Shown: positions 49,961 to 61,044, counted from the stretch's first letter. The stretch: 64,000 nucleotides of DNA from Nematopogon swammerdamellus (GCA_946902875.1 OX336343.1:10909361-10973360); one strand, 5' to 3'. Numbers and translations: made by a program. The notes: generated by a model from the letters alone, not told the origin.

Positions 49961-51462
49961 TTGATGACCCAATCACGAACGTATAACGTAAATGAGCGAT
50001 AATTTTTTTTGCTATCAATTTTGGGATAAATTGAATATTTTTTCAAGTGCATCATAATGACGTATGAAATGAAAGGATTAGTTATAAAACATACTTTAAA
50101 ATGCAGAGCTTAAAAGATAATAGTGAAAGTTCTATCTGAAAGCACACTATAACTACACTGTGTAAGTGTTCTGTTCCTAACAACACCATAATATGGAGGT
50201 CTTTGGATTTTATAAGGGATTTTTCCGTTGACAGCATCTCTATGAATTTATCGCTGAAATTTGTTTTCGGTCTTCCTGATAATTATTCAGGACGTGCTTA
50301 GAACGTACATACCTCCTCAACAACAAAAATAAGATGAAGTAAGTGGGCGGCCCGGGCCCGACAACGACGTAAGACTATCTGAAATTCAAAGAATTTAAAA
50401 GAGTAGAGAGTGCATCAGACCATGGAGCAGACGAAAATACATTATAGTTACTTGAGTGGTGTTCAAAAAGACCAAATTACAAATATCATTATGTCCAACT
50501 CAGTAACACATGATTACGAGCCGTCTGATGCAAATTTCATGTATTTTACATTATGTTGTGGATGAAGTAAATTTTATTCTAGTAGTTTAATAGTTAGACA
50601 CCTTACGGGTGGATCGGAGCCATATATCGAGAGTTCAACAAAAAAATTAAAAATTGTGGCGCCGCCGAGAGCTAGTAATATATATTCGGTGGCCGAGACG
50701 CCAATCGTGGCGGGTGCGCTATTTCCTCCAAGACCGTGCCCCTAAATGCAATATATGTATGACAAAAGCAATCCCTTTCCAATTATTTGCTTAAGGTGCC
50801 TAGTAATTCCAACGGCGTAGCGCGTAGTAGTTTTCATAGGGGTTTTTTCATAAATTGAGATCCTTCGCATTAGAACTTTGAAAAGCGTGTGCTCGATAGA
50901 TAAAACAAATCGCGTCATTTTACTATAAAAATACCATTCAAATTCTCTTTAGTTTCTGAGATCAAGTCTTCAAAGTTCACGCGGAAGAAAAAAATCGACA
51001 TTTGGTTACCGTATAGTTTATATAGAAAAAGATCAAATTTCAAAAACGTGTGATCGATAGACAAATAATTGTTCTATATTTTGCAGTAGTTCTTAGCCTT
51101 TAGATTGGTCTAGTTATCACGGAAGACTTCTTCATGTGGCGTTACTATGCGCCTTAAACCTTGTAAATATATGAAACAGCTGTCGCCGGTTTCACTTTTC
51201 AGCCCTTCGCCAAAAATTCAATAAACATGTTTGCCGTTCTCTTTCCGTTTTTTGGCTGTCTCCTTTCTCCAGCCAGCTGGCACTCAATGGCGTGTCATAT
51301 TGTAAACACGCCTGTGCTCATACATATCATATACTCGTATATTCGTGGCTTGGTAAAGACGAGCCCTGGAGTGACTAGAATTGTTGGAACGTGCAGGCAG
51401 AGCAAGTGTAACAAAAAATTCGATCAAGTGTGAGTTTTACTAACGCCCGGAGGGTTCTGTAG
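49961..51462. other. Unassigned; short LINE-D-like piece near 50.6 kb
   Basis: GACACCTTACGGGTGGATCG at about 50608 is the LINE-D 3' UTR in plus orientation; the following GCCGCCGAGAGC and GGTGGCCGAGACGCC are not assigned. An ORF at 51227-51433 (plus) starts with a hydrophobic MFAVLFPFFGCLLSPAS but has no further support. Confidence 0.35.
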
Positions 51463-51778
51463 ATTTTTTTTTTATTGGTTGGCTACATCACCTACAACAT
51501 CCGTGATGTCAGCCCATAACACCGGGTGAACTTGGTGCCACGTCAGTGCTTCCCTTCGGTCGTGCCGGCTACACTGAACTGGACGGAAAACACAAACTAT
51601 TTACATAGCCGTTTCGACCGACCTTTCATTCAGTGCGGTGGTACCAACCCGGGCGGGATAAACCCTACCAACTAGTAATATAAGAAGGGAGTCATATCCC
51701 TTAGTCGCCTTTTACGATATACACGGGGAGAGATGCAGTGGGGCTATTCTTTTAAAGTACCGGCCCCACACGGTACAA
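51463..51778 (-). repeat. SINE-A body and tail with I-head, second copy
   Basis: The inverted tail is shortened (TTTATTGGTTGGCTACATCA). The body is clean. Then the head AGGGAGTCATATCCCTTAGT then CGCCTTTTACGATATACACG, GGGGAGAGATGCAGTGGGGC and TACCGGCCCCACACGG. Same body/head junction as at 15.04 kb on the other strand. Confidence 0.8.
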
Positions 51779-52067
51779 AAGAGTATATCCTCTATCTATA
51801 CCATACCAGTCAAAAAAAACATATCTGTCTATCTTTTGTCTTTCTGCGATGCAAACTACCTATAGGGCCATCTATTATTTACTAGTGTGAATCGATTCTT
51901 AGCACGTTTCTTGTACGGGGAAACCCAATGAAGGAAATGCAGCATTTAGTTAGTTAGGTATACATATAAAACTTTTTTGGCAGCACATACCCACTGAATT
52001 ACTAAGCATATTTTAGAAACTTCACCCAAATGCGGCAACGTCGCAAGTTGGCAGGCGAAAGCTCCAT

Positions 52068-52155
52068 AGCCACCCTTTAGCATGATATTTGTAACCCCCG
52101 CAAACGTCCGAATGTGCATGAGCGTCGTTAGCCACCTTACGGGTGGATCGTCGAT
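52068..52155 (+). repeat. LINE-D 3' fragment, plus strand
   Basis: AACCCCCGCAAACGTCCGAA then CGTTAGCCACCTTACGGGTG and GATCG match the LINE-D 3' region in the opposite orientation to most copies. Confidence 0.5.
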
Positions 52156-52177
52156 ACAATGTAGATATATCTATAAT

Positions 52178-52580
52178 ACCGGCCAAGTGCGAGTCGAACT
52201 CACGCACCGAGGGTTCCTTATCGCCATGTCATAGTTTGCGCCACTCACGCCATCTGTGGCGTAATATGAAATGTTTCATATTAGTTAAAATGCTTCACGC
52301 TCTATTCGGTAGATGGCGCGCGCGCATACACTTTTTTGGTTTCTTCTATGGGAACCCCGTGAATTTTTTACTTTTTCTTATTTTATTATTTGTTGCTATA
52401 TCGGCCATAATAACACATATTCTGTGAAAATTTCAACGGGCTGCCTATTACGGTTCAAGAGATACAACCCTCGGACGGACGGACGGACGGACGGACGGAC
52501 GGACGGACGTACAGACAGACAGACAGACAGACGGCGTAGGCTTAGTAATAGGGTCCCGTACCGGATAAGGAACCCTAAAA
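52178..52580 (-). repeat. Family F2 repeat, inverted, with microsatellite
   Basis: A CCGGCCAAGTGCGAGTCGAA end at 52179, about 90 bases of other sequence, then CCCCGTGAATTTTTTACTTT to CGTACCGGATAAGGAACCCT, the inverse of 36494-36697. A GGAC repeat followed by an AGAC repeat occupies 52472-52533. Open frames on both strands run through this tract and are not genes. Confidence 0.7.
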
Positions 52581-52903
52581 ACGAATATGCCCGCTCTACA
52601 GCCGGTGTAGACTCCAGGTACACTGCGAGAGCCGACGACAGGGCTCTACTAGGTAAGTCGGCCACGTCAACTAGGAATTTCGACGAGAGCTCGGGCTCAT
52701 TTTGGGCGCCTTATTCAATATTTGCGAACGATCACCGCTCAGTTTGCTCATTTTGCGGACCACATTCAATTAGAGGCGAGTGTGTTTAGCGGTGCACACA
52801 ACTCGTTGGCACGTACGTTTTTTAGGGTTCCGTAGCCAGCCTTTGTAATAAACTTTTACTATTTTTGTTGAATTGACTTGATATGAGTATCAAATTGACG
52901 ATG
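52581..52903. other. Unassigned
   Basis: GGCGCCTTATTCAATATTTG and similar, GC-intermediate, no recognised feature. Confidence 0.3.
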
Positions 52904-53140
52904 GCACTATACACCAGATATAGGTAATGTAAATAGGCAGAGTGGTCAGATTCTTCAGTATTCATGTTTATGCTATAAGTATTATTGCTCTTGTGAGCGG
53001 TAGTATGGTTTAATTATTTGTAAGTTACTATAATACTTAAAAGGTACTAACAAGACTTTGCGACTTGCGAAGTTTGTTTTGTCAGTTCTTCTTCGCATTG
53101 AATTTCAGAACTGGCGGAGTTTTCGACATGTCCGTCCAAC
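52904..53140 (+). repeat. Family J repeat, 3'-truncated
   Basis: Starts ACTATACACCAGATATAGG as in the other copies and runs to TTTTCGACATGTCCGTCCAA, where the LINE fragment below begins. Confidence 0.7.
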
Positions 53141-53159
53141 CTTATCTACATAATCTACT

Positions 53160-53790
53160 CGATCAGCTCGAGATGTGCGACTAGCGGGTGACCCCGAGGT
53201 GTCCCGCGATATAGAGCCACTGCAACTTTGTAGGTTGTGTGCCCTAAGTGTGTTCTAGCGCTTATTCCACGGGGAGTGCTCGGAGAAGCTGTATGACGCG
53301 ATCCCGCCGTCCTCTTTCCACCTCGTTACGAAGCACCCTGCGCCTGTATTGCATCCCTCACTCACACGTTCTCATGATACGTTTCACGTCTGACTAACCG
53401 CGAAAGCGTACCAATATGTTCTGCAGATCTGCGATTCTTTCACAGAACTGGTAAACCCTGGAACGATTTATTATTTATTAATTATAATTTACTGTTGATT
53501 TGAGTAACTTGTATATTATTATGTAATGTGCAATAGTTAATATGTCGCGTATCATCCGTCCAATGGTTAACAGTAAGGTAATTAAGGGTTGCCACACCTA
53601 AATGTAACGGAGTAAGGCAAATGGCAATACAGAAGAAAATCTAGTGCCTATCTCCGATCACATGGTAACGATATACGATTATGTATATTACAACTATCAT
53701 ATTACTATCGAGATAAATTTTGTCTCTGTTACTGTGTTTCTTTTATGTCTCCTGAGAAATAAATATTTTGGATTTGGATTTGGATCTCCC
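53160..53790 (+). pseudogene. LINE ORF2 C-terminus and 3' UTR with (TTTGGA) tail
   Basis: The plus frame reads RDVRLAGDPEVSRDIEPLQL, then a block with FHGECSEKLYDAIPPSSFH, then LTRSHD. This is the post-RT region of a common lepidopteran LINE group: a 'LGDPxxxxxLEPLxxRR' block, 'LxVFYRxxHGECSEELF', 'IPPSxF'. An internal stop (tag) sits where Y of the VFYR motif is expected, and another stop follows FHV near 53391. The 3' UTR runs to an exact hexamer tail (GGATTTGGATTTGGATC) at about 53770-53786. Confidence 0.7.
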
Positions 53791-53802
53791 TGCCCATCAA
53801 GA

Positions 53803-54052
53803 GGCGCCGGTAGCCAAGTGGTCTGGTTGGCTTCTCTTACGATAGGTCCGAGGTTCGAATCCAACCGGCGCGGCGTGTAGCAAATTAGTATTTTTCTGAT
53901 TAGAAAAAATTTACGTGCACACCTGCACCCACTGCTCCATGGATTGGATTTCATGTAAAAATTTAGATCCACCGGGTTGACTGGAGAAAATTGTATAAGG
54001 CAATAAACCCGCCCTCGCCACACATTAAGTGGAATAAAGTGTATTATTATTA
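53803..54052 (+). repeat. tRNA-derived SINE related to SINE-B
   Basis: The head has a 7-bp acceptor-like pairing (GCGCCGG with CCGGCGC) around GTAGCCAAGTGGTCTGG (A box) and GAGGTTCGAATCC (B box). Downstream, TTACGTGCACACCTGCACCC then ACTGCTCC recalls the SINE-B middle; the rest (CCACCGGGTTGACTGGAGAA, CCGCCCTCGCCACACATTAA) is different. It ends in ATTATTATTATA. Confidence 0.65.
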
Positions 54053-54110
54053 TATATTTCCCCCCAACTACAGTCTCGGGTCCTTCAAGAGAAGCGTTAA
54101 TGAATGTGAA
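54053..54110 (+). repeat. LINE-D fragment, plus strand
   Basis: TTTCCCCCCAACTACAGTCT then CGGGTCCTTCAAGAGAAGCG, inverse of the LINE-D last-codon region. Confidence 0.45.
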
Positions 54111-54885
54111 AATAACTATTACAAATTATACACTTAGGTACCGCTCTTAATCATCGATAGAGTCTAGTCGGTGCTCTTAAAAGCATAAAGGCGATTCTGA
54201 TAAACAAATCTCGTCAACCCCTGCCGCCTTTGAACTAAATTTGAATAGACCCACTTCCTGGAAGCATTCATCAATCACGTGACGTAGCCTTTCCCTCCCT
54301 TCTTCCGCACTATTCTATACTATTGACTGGCGACGTCTCAATATTAGACTATTTTGAACTGGAAGTATGCCATTAAAATGCCTTTATAAGCCTTCCCGGT
54401 TCAATTTCCTCCTTTTGCACAAATTATCAATAAGATTACTTTTTTATTTTACACAATACACACTTGAACAACACACTGTAGGCAGATACAAAACATAATG
54501 TTCCACAGGTCCTTTAAAATCCTGCAGTAAAATAAGAAAAAGGAAAAATTTGCTGAACTTTACAAACTTAATTAAAAAAATAGTTATCTGTCTGTATTTC
54601 CGCAGAATAGATAGAAATCTTGTACGTTGCCGTTATTAAGAAACTTTTTGTGATCGATTTAGCATCTAGACTAGAATAAAAAAAAATAGACCTCCCATAT
54701 AAATATGAATTTTTGGAATAAATCAACAAATTTTTGTAGCTGCATTGAATTTCAAGCGAGCGAAGCGCGGACTTTACATACTCGTAATATGAGAATTTTT
54801 TTTGCTAAATCGATCGGTAAATTTACTTATTATTCACTTATTGGGTATTTACCAAGTTCTTTTAACATTTTTGTTGTTTTTATAG
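54111..54885. other. AT-rich, nothing recognised
   Basis: No supportable feature. Confidence 0.35.
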
Positions 54886-55110
54886 TAAGCGCGACATGTG
54901 GACCGAGCACCCATAAGGTGTCTAGGGACGCCCATGGACATTCGGGCGCATGCGGGGCTGCGAATGCCATGCCAACCTGACAGGTGCCCATTTACGCCTC
55001 TCTTGAAGGACCCGAGACTATACTTGGGGGGTAATATGTGGGCAGGGGAGCCTTCCAGAGTTTACCGGTTCTGTGGAGGAAGGATCTGCAGAACCGATTG
55101 GTACGCATCC
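54886..55110 (-). pseudogene. LINE-D ORF2 C-terminus and 3' UTR
   Basis: AAGCGCGACATGTGGACCGA, GGTGTCTAGGGACGCCCATG, GGGGCTGCGAATGCCATGCC, CTCTCTTGAAGGACCCGAGA and GGATCTGCAGAACCGATTGG match the 1.9-kb copy along its whole length. Here the 3' tail abuts AT-rich DNA with a TTTATAG start. Confidence 0.65.
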
Positions 55111-55224
55111 GCGGTAAGTCCAGCGTATTTAATTTGTTAATTTATAAGACAGGACCCTCTGTTGGAAGAATTTCTCTGTTCCCTCTCGTTGTATTACATG
55201 CTCTGGGGTGCAAAAGGCTTATGG

Positions 55225-55460
55225 CAGTGTGTCTGCAATACAATTACATGTGTGTCTTACGGCGAAAATATGGAATGTTCTTCCGATGAATGTGTTGCCT
55301 ACTAGCATAGAATACTTATAATACTGGCTACTAGGTACCTATAACCTGGAGATCTTCAACATACACTTCAATGCTTTAGTTAGACGACGAACTTTTGTCT
55401 CACTGAGCGTGGTTTCCCGAGGAGCGGTGTTATTGGCTGTATAAGATCTTCCGCACGCCT
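55225..55460 (+). pseudogene. LINE-C-type C-terminus, plus strand
   Basis: The frame reads LTAKIWNVLPMNVLP, holding the W-N-x-L-P motif, then NLEIFNIHFNALVRRR where other LINEs have 'NLxxFKxxxNxxLxGRR'. Then TCACTGAGCGTGGTTTCCCG and AGGAGCGGTGTTATTGGCTG match the LINE-C 3' region at 43.8 kb and 7.0 kb. It lies back to back with the LINE-D copy. Confidence 0.55.
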
Positions 55461-55560
55461 GGTAAGTGTAAAAACCTGCCGTTTTCCTTCGTCAGAGTGA
55501 TGAGTCAACTATATACGTCGATTCTATGATAATTTAAAAAACCCAAAAGGCCTCGAACTT

Positions 55561-55920
55561 TTTTTTTTATAGAAACTGACACGGTTGGCTACATCACCTA
55601 CAACATCCGCGATGTCAGCCCATAACACCGGGTGAACTAGATGCCATGTCAGTGCTTCCCTTCATTTCATGTCGGCTACGCTGAACTGGGACGGTAAACA
55701 CGAACTATTTACATAGCCGTTTCGACCGACGCGACCTTTCATTCAGTGCGGTGGTACCAACCCGGGCGGTATAAACCCTACCACAAAGTAAGGTAAGAAG
55801 GGAAGGGACCTACAGTTTTACATGGAATCCGAACCACGGTCAGCCTCCAACGGTCGAGCGGTCACCCATTCAAGTACTGAACGCGCTCAGGGTTGCTTAA
55901 CAACAGTCGACCGAGGCTGC
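55561..55920 (-). repeat. SINE-A, near full length
   Basis: Inverted tail TTATAGAAACTGACACGGTT, body with a CGACGCGACC variant, T-arm-like CATGGAATCCGAACCACG, inverted 5S-like CACCCATTCAAGTACTGAAC then GCGCTCAGGGTTGCTTAACA. The A box is lost: the copy ends CGACCGAGGCTGC, joining two head parts. Confidence 0.85.
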
Positions 55921-57155
55921 AAACCTACAACCTATAACAAGAGAGGCCTGTGCTTTATCTACTGGCTAGTCTATTAGTCACTTTGCTTGTCTCCCCAATC
56001 GTGGCCCATGTTCGTGAATCGTGTCTCCAGATGACACAGGCCTACAACTCGCGCCGCTTGGTGCACGATAAAGAGTGATTCGCCGACAGTTTATGATTAT
56101 TACGCTGTGAAAAAGGGTCTGCACCATAGATAACTAGAAAGGGCATAAACCTGTCGAGTAGATAGAAGCGCTTTTCTTTCTTCTCATCGAGAAGTAGATT
56201 TTGGCAAAGTCAAAAACAAATACATGTCTCGACATTCAGCGAGGAATGAGTGAAGAGGGTGGAACAATATGTTTGGTATGTCTGCATGCGTAATTTCAGT
56301 ATAAAGAAGAGTGAACACAGATTATTGATCTAAATTCATTACCTTGCGAGATATTCGAATTTGTGCGGGAACGCGCGCGCCAAAATTTCGCGTTTTTGCG
56401 CGCGGCGAAAAGGGCTGGCGACGGTAGGTAAGCATTTTAATATGGCGGGAGTTGAAGGGTTTATTTTGTTATCCCTTTAGATAGTAGAGAGTACACATAA
56501 TTTATTTATAGACGCGATGCCTATAAATATGATGTTTTGTATTTATTTTGTACATTTAGCCTATTTTTAGATTTTATATTATATTTAATTAGTTAATTTA
56601 CGTATATATTTTTTGTTCAACTGTTCATATGTTGTAAAATAAATATAAAATACAGCATGAATATAAAATACTTCATATTCTTGCACGGAATTTCATGAAA
56701 ATAGTTTAAGGAAAAGAGAGTTACTCAGTAACAGCTGTAACTAATCAAGATTTTTTTGTAAATGATATGATAACATTTTCCTTACAAATGTTGCGTAACT
56801 TGACTTCAAAATGCGGAGTCAATTTGTTTTTATCTTTCAACCAAGTCGTAAAAAAAATAAAGTTTCAAATACAGAAACTTTTAGGTTATACCTGCGAGTA
56901 TGTATGTAGGTGTTAAAAGTATACATCATTTTCACGACTGTGTTCAGTAGATATCCGAAAATGCGCACAGAGCTATAAAACCTTTCAGATCAGAATCGTC
57001 TTCCCCGTTATATGTAAATTCATTCTTCAAAGTAAACATTTGCCAGAGGTGTTTGTAAAAATCCCACAATTTATTTCATCCTAGAAATGGTAGAATGCTT
57101 ATGCTGCACTCTACGTTAGGCATGTGTAACTTGTATATAACGCAACGTCATAGTT
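55921..57155. other. Unassigned; candidate promoter patch at 56.34-56.43 kb
   Basis: Mostly AT-rich. The patch is listed separately. The rest shows no repeat or exon. Confidence 0.35.
56365..56427 (+). promoter_or_regulatory. E2F-like sites before a splice-donor-like site
   Basis: GCGCGCGCCAAAATTTCGCG (56373-56392) holds an E2F consensus (GCGCCAAA, 56377-56384) and a second TTTCGCG half. CGCGCGGCGAAAAGG follows, and AG/GTAAGC at 56427/56428 is a good donor. It resembles a small CpG-rich promoter/exon 1 in AT-rich DNA. No coding frame supports it. Confidence 0.2.
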
Positions 57156-57693
57156 GTCAGCCTCGTTAGATCAGTGGTGAGCGCGGTCTGTACTTGGATG
57201 GGTGACCGCTCGACCGTTGGAGGCTGACCGTGGTTCGGATCCCACGTTAAACTGTAGGTCCCTTCCCTTCTTACCTTACTAGGTGGTAGAGATTATTCCG
57301 GCCGGGTTTTTTTTTTTTTTTATGTAATCCGGTATGGGTGGCTGAGTCGGAGGGGCCAAAGCACATGCTCTAACCAGCCAATATCACCTCCGAGAAGGTA
57401 GGTGCCATACCGGAGACTTCCCTGGATTGCTGGCTATACTGGACTAGAGGAGAACACAACCGAGGTTGCTTGCGGCCATTCTACTATTTCTAGGGTTGGT
57501 GCCACCGCACTGAGCGAAACGTCGCTCTAAAACGTCGCAATAAAAATAGTTCGTGGTTTACGTCCAGTTCAGTGTAGCCGACATGAATTGAAGGGAAGCA
57601 CTGACATGGCACCTAGTTCACCCGGTGTTATGGGCTGACATCACGGATGACATCGGTGATGTACCCAACCGTGTCAGTTTCCATAAAAAAAAA
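57156..57693 (+). repeat. SINE-A interrupted by a SINE-B tail
   Basis: Head GTCAGCCTCGTTAGATCAGT, directly followed by GAGCGCGGTCTGTACTTGGA (part of the head is deleted), T-arm-like GTGGTTCGGATCCCACG, and body to CCGGCCGGG at 57306. It resumes at about 57493 with GGGTTGGTGCCACCGCACTG and ends GTGTCAGTTTCCATAAAAAA. GGGTT at both breakpoints is a possible short duplication. Confidence 0.85.
57307..57492 (-). mobile_element. 5'-truncated SINE-B inserted in SINE-A
   Basis: Poly-T, then TATGTAATCCGGTATGGGTG through to TGCTTGCGGCCATTCTAC. Only the 3' 170 bases of SINE-B are present. Its sequence is very close to the nested insert at 19.5 kb (both have AAAGCACATGCTCTAACCAG), so the two probably come from one recent source copy. 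Confidence 0.85.
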
Positions 57694-58800
57694 CGTTGCT
57701 CTGCATTACTCGATGTGCGCTGATGGAAGTTAATATGTAACAATCTATGTTGTGCTAGCACGTACAGCTGGCATAACCATTTTTTAAAGTCGCAATCTGC
57801 TATAAAACCTTTTTTGACAGCCGTAATGTGGACGCAGGGTGTGCCATTTTGACATGTGAACTTTTTGGAGTAGTAATTTCCGCGCATAACATTTTTTTAA
57901 TTGTAATTTGTGCTCTGGCGCGATTGCGTTAACTCACTGCACTGAGTCACACTGAGTCACTGCACTGCACTGCACTCACACGCATGAGTTGGTATATCGA
58001 CGCTTAGAATTGTTCTTCTTGCCCAACTCTAGTTGATCTTTACGTGCTCCAGTTGTTCAGGTTTCTGTACGAGGTGGGATTACTTTTTCATCTTCGCCGG
58101 CCCAAAGGCGATTACTGTTCCTTTTTTTTTGTGCGTTTGAAGGGTTTACAAGCGTAAGCGGTGCTCGATCATGCGCTTTTGCGATAAGAGCGGGGCGTTT
58201 CGAAGTCGGCTAATTCCATACGCATATAAAATATGATGAGAACGTGCTTAGGTAAACATTTTGTACCTACCTGTGGCAATTTTAGTACCAACTGGCCCGC
58301 TAGAGGCGTTCCATCTTTTCTCCTTACAAATATTTTCTTACTTCTCTGAAGCTTTGATTATGAGGTGTTTTACAAGGAAATCGTCTCCGAAGTTGCCTCA
58401 ATCACCAATGCTATCACTCAGTCCTAGAACGTTAGAAGAGGTAGGAACGTAGGAATTTCCAATGATTATATGAGAAGCAGCGTCGCCGAGCTCCGCGGGT
58501 AGCGGAGGGGACGGCGCGCGCTCTGATTGGGTGGTATCAGGTGGGGGAAGTTTGACGCTATGTGGCCAGCGGGCGACCGACGAATGTTATTGTTACGTTT
58601 TTACTAATATCGTGTTACGCTGGCGCGGGGACGGTCCGACGTCCCTACCTCTTCTAACGTGTTTGACTCAGTCTATCTTATTGCATATGTCTATATGGTA
58701 TCAGCATATTGGACGTGCCGGCGTATACGAGGGAAGGGAACAAAAGTTTTCAAGCACTTTGAAAGGTAAATATTCTGTGGAAAGAAAGACGTACGATACT
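57694..58800. other. Unassigned; CACTG repeats near 57.94-57.98 kb
   Basis: ACTGCACTGAGTCACACTGA then GTCACTGCACTGCACTGCAC is a short pentamer-like tract. A GC-rich patch lies at 58.48-58.64 kb. No gene is supported. Confidence 0.35.
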
Positions 58801-58804
58801 AATA

Positions 58805-59050
58805 TGGCGGATAGCCCAGTGGTTATGGCACCTGCCTGAGCTGCCGGTGATCAGAGCTTTGAATGCCGAGTGTGCGTCAAAGGAATTTTATGAATTGTTA
58901 TTAAGTGGATTTTATTAGTCATTTAGGTGTGGGCAAACGCAGCGATGAAAGATGTGCACTGAAGCACATTGTGCGTAACAGGATTATTCCTCGGCTTCCT
59001 CGGATCTTAAGATCACCTCGCGAAAATATGTAATCTCTTCGACTGTATCC
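58805..59050 (+). repeat. Probable tRNA-derived SINE, separate family
   Basis: GGATAGCCCAGTGGTTATGG (good A box) then GAGCTTTGAATGCCGAGTG in the B-box place (decayed). Downstream GGTGTGGGCAAACGCAGCGA, CTGAAGCACATTGTGCGTAA and GATCTTAAGATCACCTCGCG have no match elsewhere in the window, so no second copy is available to set the limits. Confidence 0.45.
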
Positions 59051-59149
59051 GTGATATAATCCTAAGTTTATCTGCAATAGCAATTCGAAGAATACTTAAA
59101 AATACATAAAAAAAGTTAACTAACTAAACGAAAATATAGTTTCACACAT

Positions 59150-59475
59150 ACATACATATATACCACACACGCTGTATTCCGACAATCGGGGTAAGCAGAG
59201 TAATCGGTATTGTGCTGCAAGAACTCTGGAAAATAGCAACACAACATCGACCACCACGTTTAGCACAGTATTCGGACAAGATAACTATCAAGCAGCAAGT
59301 GAGGCACAAAGACCCACCTGCTGCACGACTCGGTGGAAGGACCGTGCCAAGGTGAGAGGTGGCAAGCCTGTCGCCCTTTAGCACGGCATCTCGTCCTTAT
59401 CCCTTAGTCGCCTTTTACGACATGCACGGGGAGAGACGCAGTGGGGCTATTCTTTTTAAGTACCGGTCTCACATA
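59150..59475 (-). repeat. Family I repeat, longest copy
   Basis: Read on the minus strand: GGTACTTAAAAAGAATAGCC, GTCGTAAAAGGCGACTAAGG, GCACGGTCCTTCCACCGAGT, CACAATACCGATTACTCTGC, TACCCCGATTGTCGGAATAC and an ATGTATGTATG end. 'GTCGTAAAAGGCGACTAAGGGAT' (23 bases split in the run above) and the TACCCC...(ATGT)n end are familiar from lepidopteran retroelements. Its first 90 bases also serve as the head of two SINE-A-type copies (15.0 and 51.7 kb). Confidence 0.7.
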
Positions 59476-60057
59476 GTAAATAGTTTCACTATGAACAATA
59501 ACTAGGCATGTTAATTTAAGAACTCACAAAAATTTAATACATCCTCATATAAGGACGAAATAAATAAAGCAAAATATGTAAGTCCACTTTTTGTAATTAT
59601 TTGTTTTGTTTTTTTTTTTTTTGTGCATTAAACTGTCTTTAATTTTATAAATTTCATTCGAAATAGCATATTCACTGTATACTTAAGGATATTAGATTCA
59701 GACTACTGATTGCGCAGTCTTATAATTGGACGCGGGCGGGTCATAATACTTTGTGCAAACAATAAATCTTGGATGACGGGTCATAGCTAGAGCGGAGTAA
59801 GAGACTGGGGCTAACTAAGTACATACGTAGGGTGGGTGACACGAGAGCCGTCTGGCAGGCGAACAGTCACGCGATGTCCTGTTCCGATTCTAGTTACTAG
59901 TTTTGTCAAAAGCTAGTATTTGTAGACAAAAGTTTTGCTTTGCCAAAGCGAAAATACAAAAATAGATTTGAAGAAAGATATTTTATGAATTAGCATTAAT
60001 AACGACGAACAAAATATTATATTAAAATTACTTTGTAATAAATTACATCGGTATCTA
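59476..60057. other. AT-rich, nothing recognised
   Basis: No supportable feature. Confidence 0.35.
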
Positions 60058-60290
60058 GGTTTTTTTATGTAAACCAACATGGGTAGCTGTGCCGAGGGGC
60101 CAATGTCACATCAAAACCACCTCTCCTCGCGAAAGCCCGCTCAGTGAGTCGCCATACCAGCAGAATTGCGGACTGTTACTAGGCTGTCAGCAGGTTATTA
60201 CGAGTACGACGTTTGAAGACACCCAGGTGAAATCTATAGAGCATGGTACCAGTAGTGCAGTATGAATGTAGATCATATGCTCGGAGTCAG
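60058..60290 (-). repeat. LINE-C ORF2 C-terminus and 3' end
   Basis: On the minus strand FHLGVFKRRT matches FNLGVFKRRI of the 43.7-kb copy. Then GCTGGTATGGCGACTCACTG, GAGGAGAGGTGGTTTTGATG and CAGCTACCCATGTTGGTTTA then CATAAAAAA. This copy keeps the A-rich end and is the best one for comparing the LINE-C tail with SINE-B. Confidence 0.65.
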
Positions 60291-60871
60291 GCTGGCACAC
60301 TTTAGGAATTATTTCATAATAATAATAATGTTGTTTTGTTATTTTATATTAATTTTAGATTTAAGTTTTTTATGTAAAATTAATATAAAAAAAAGAAATG
60401 TGTCAATAAACGAATAAATAATGTTGTATTGTTTTAATATTATTGTTGTATCGTTGTACTCGTAACGATCGAAATCGACGCTACCAATGCAACTGTGTTC
60501 GCAACACAAGCAAAAACGGAATCGACTAACATTCGTTGCGGACGCGACGTTGTCGTGTTTTATTATGTAAATAACTTCGCAAAAACTTCCCTTTCATTGA
60601 ATATTCATCGCCCCGATATTCGGAAAAGCCCACGTGAAGTGTGACGCCTGACACGAGCTGGGACTCTCGGCTCCGTAGTTCGTACAAATGATGTACAATT
60701 TACTGATGATGATTAACCTATGATTTTATTTGCACTCATATTATGTCTGACTTTGACTGTTTTTAAACGGTTTTATTTAGCTTGACTCCGTATATTTGTT
60801 TGTTTCTATCTTTGTTTCAAATCTTGCGACAACTTTTTCAACTACTTCTACTGAACCGATTTTTATGAAAC
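60291..60871. other. AT-rich, nothing recognised
   Basis: No supportable feature. Confidence 0.35.
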
Positions 60872-61044
60872 TTTTTATGTAATTAGACATGGGTTCAGAG
60901 GGGCCAAAGCCCATTCTCCGACCAGCCAATATTATCTTCGAGAAGGTGGGTACCGTACCGGAGACTTCCTCTTGAATGGCTGGCTATACTGGACTAGAGG
61001 AGATCACAGCCGAAGCTGCTATGCGGCCATCTTGCGTCCAGTAA
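60872..61044 (-). repeat. SINE-B 3' fragment, diverged
   Basis: CTTTTTATGTAATTAGACAT, CAAAGCCCATTCTCCGACCA, GAAGGTGGGTACCGTACCGG and CTGGACTAGAGGAGATCACA. Head and middle are absent. Confidence 0.75.

Noticed and set aside
52313..52789. 158-codon plus frame
   Set aside because: It runs through the GGAC/AGAC microsatellite and an inverted F2 repeat (DGRTDGRTDG-type translation). No protein-like part.
53803..53880. A functional tRNA gene
   Set aside because: The acceptor stem pairs, but the T-stem is broken (GAGG-TTCGAAT-CCAA), the anticodon arm does not fold well and a SINE body follows directly.
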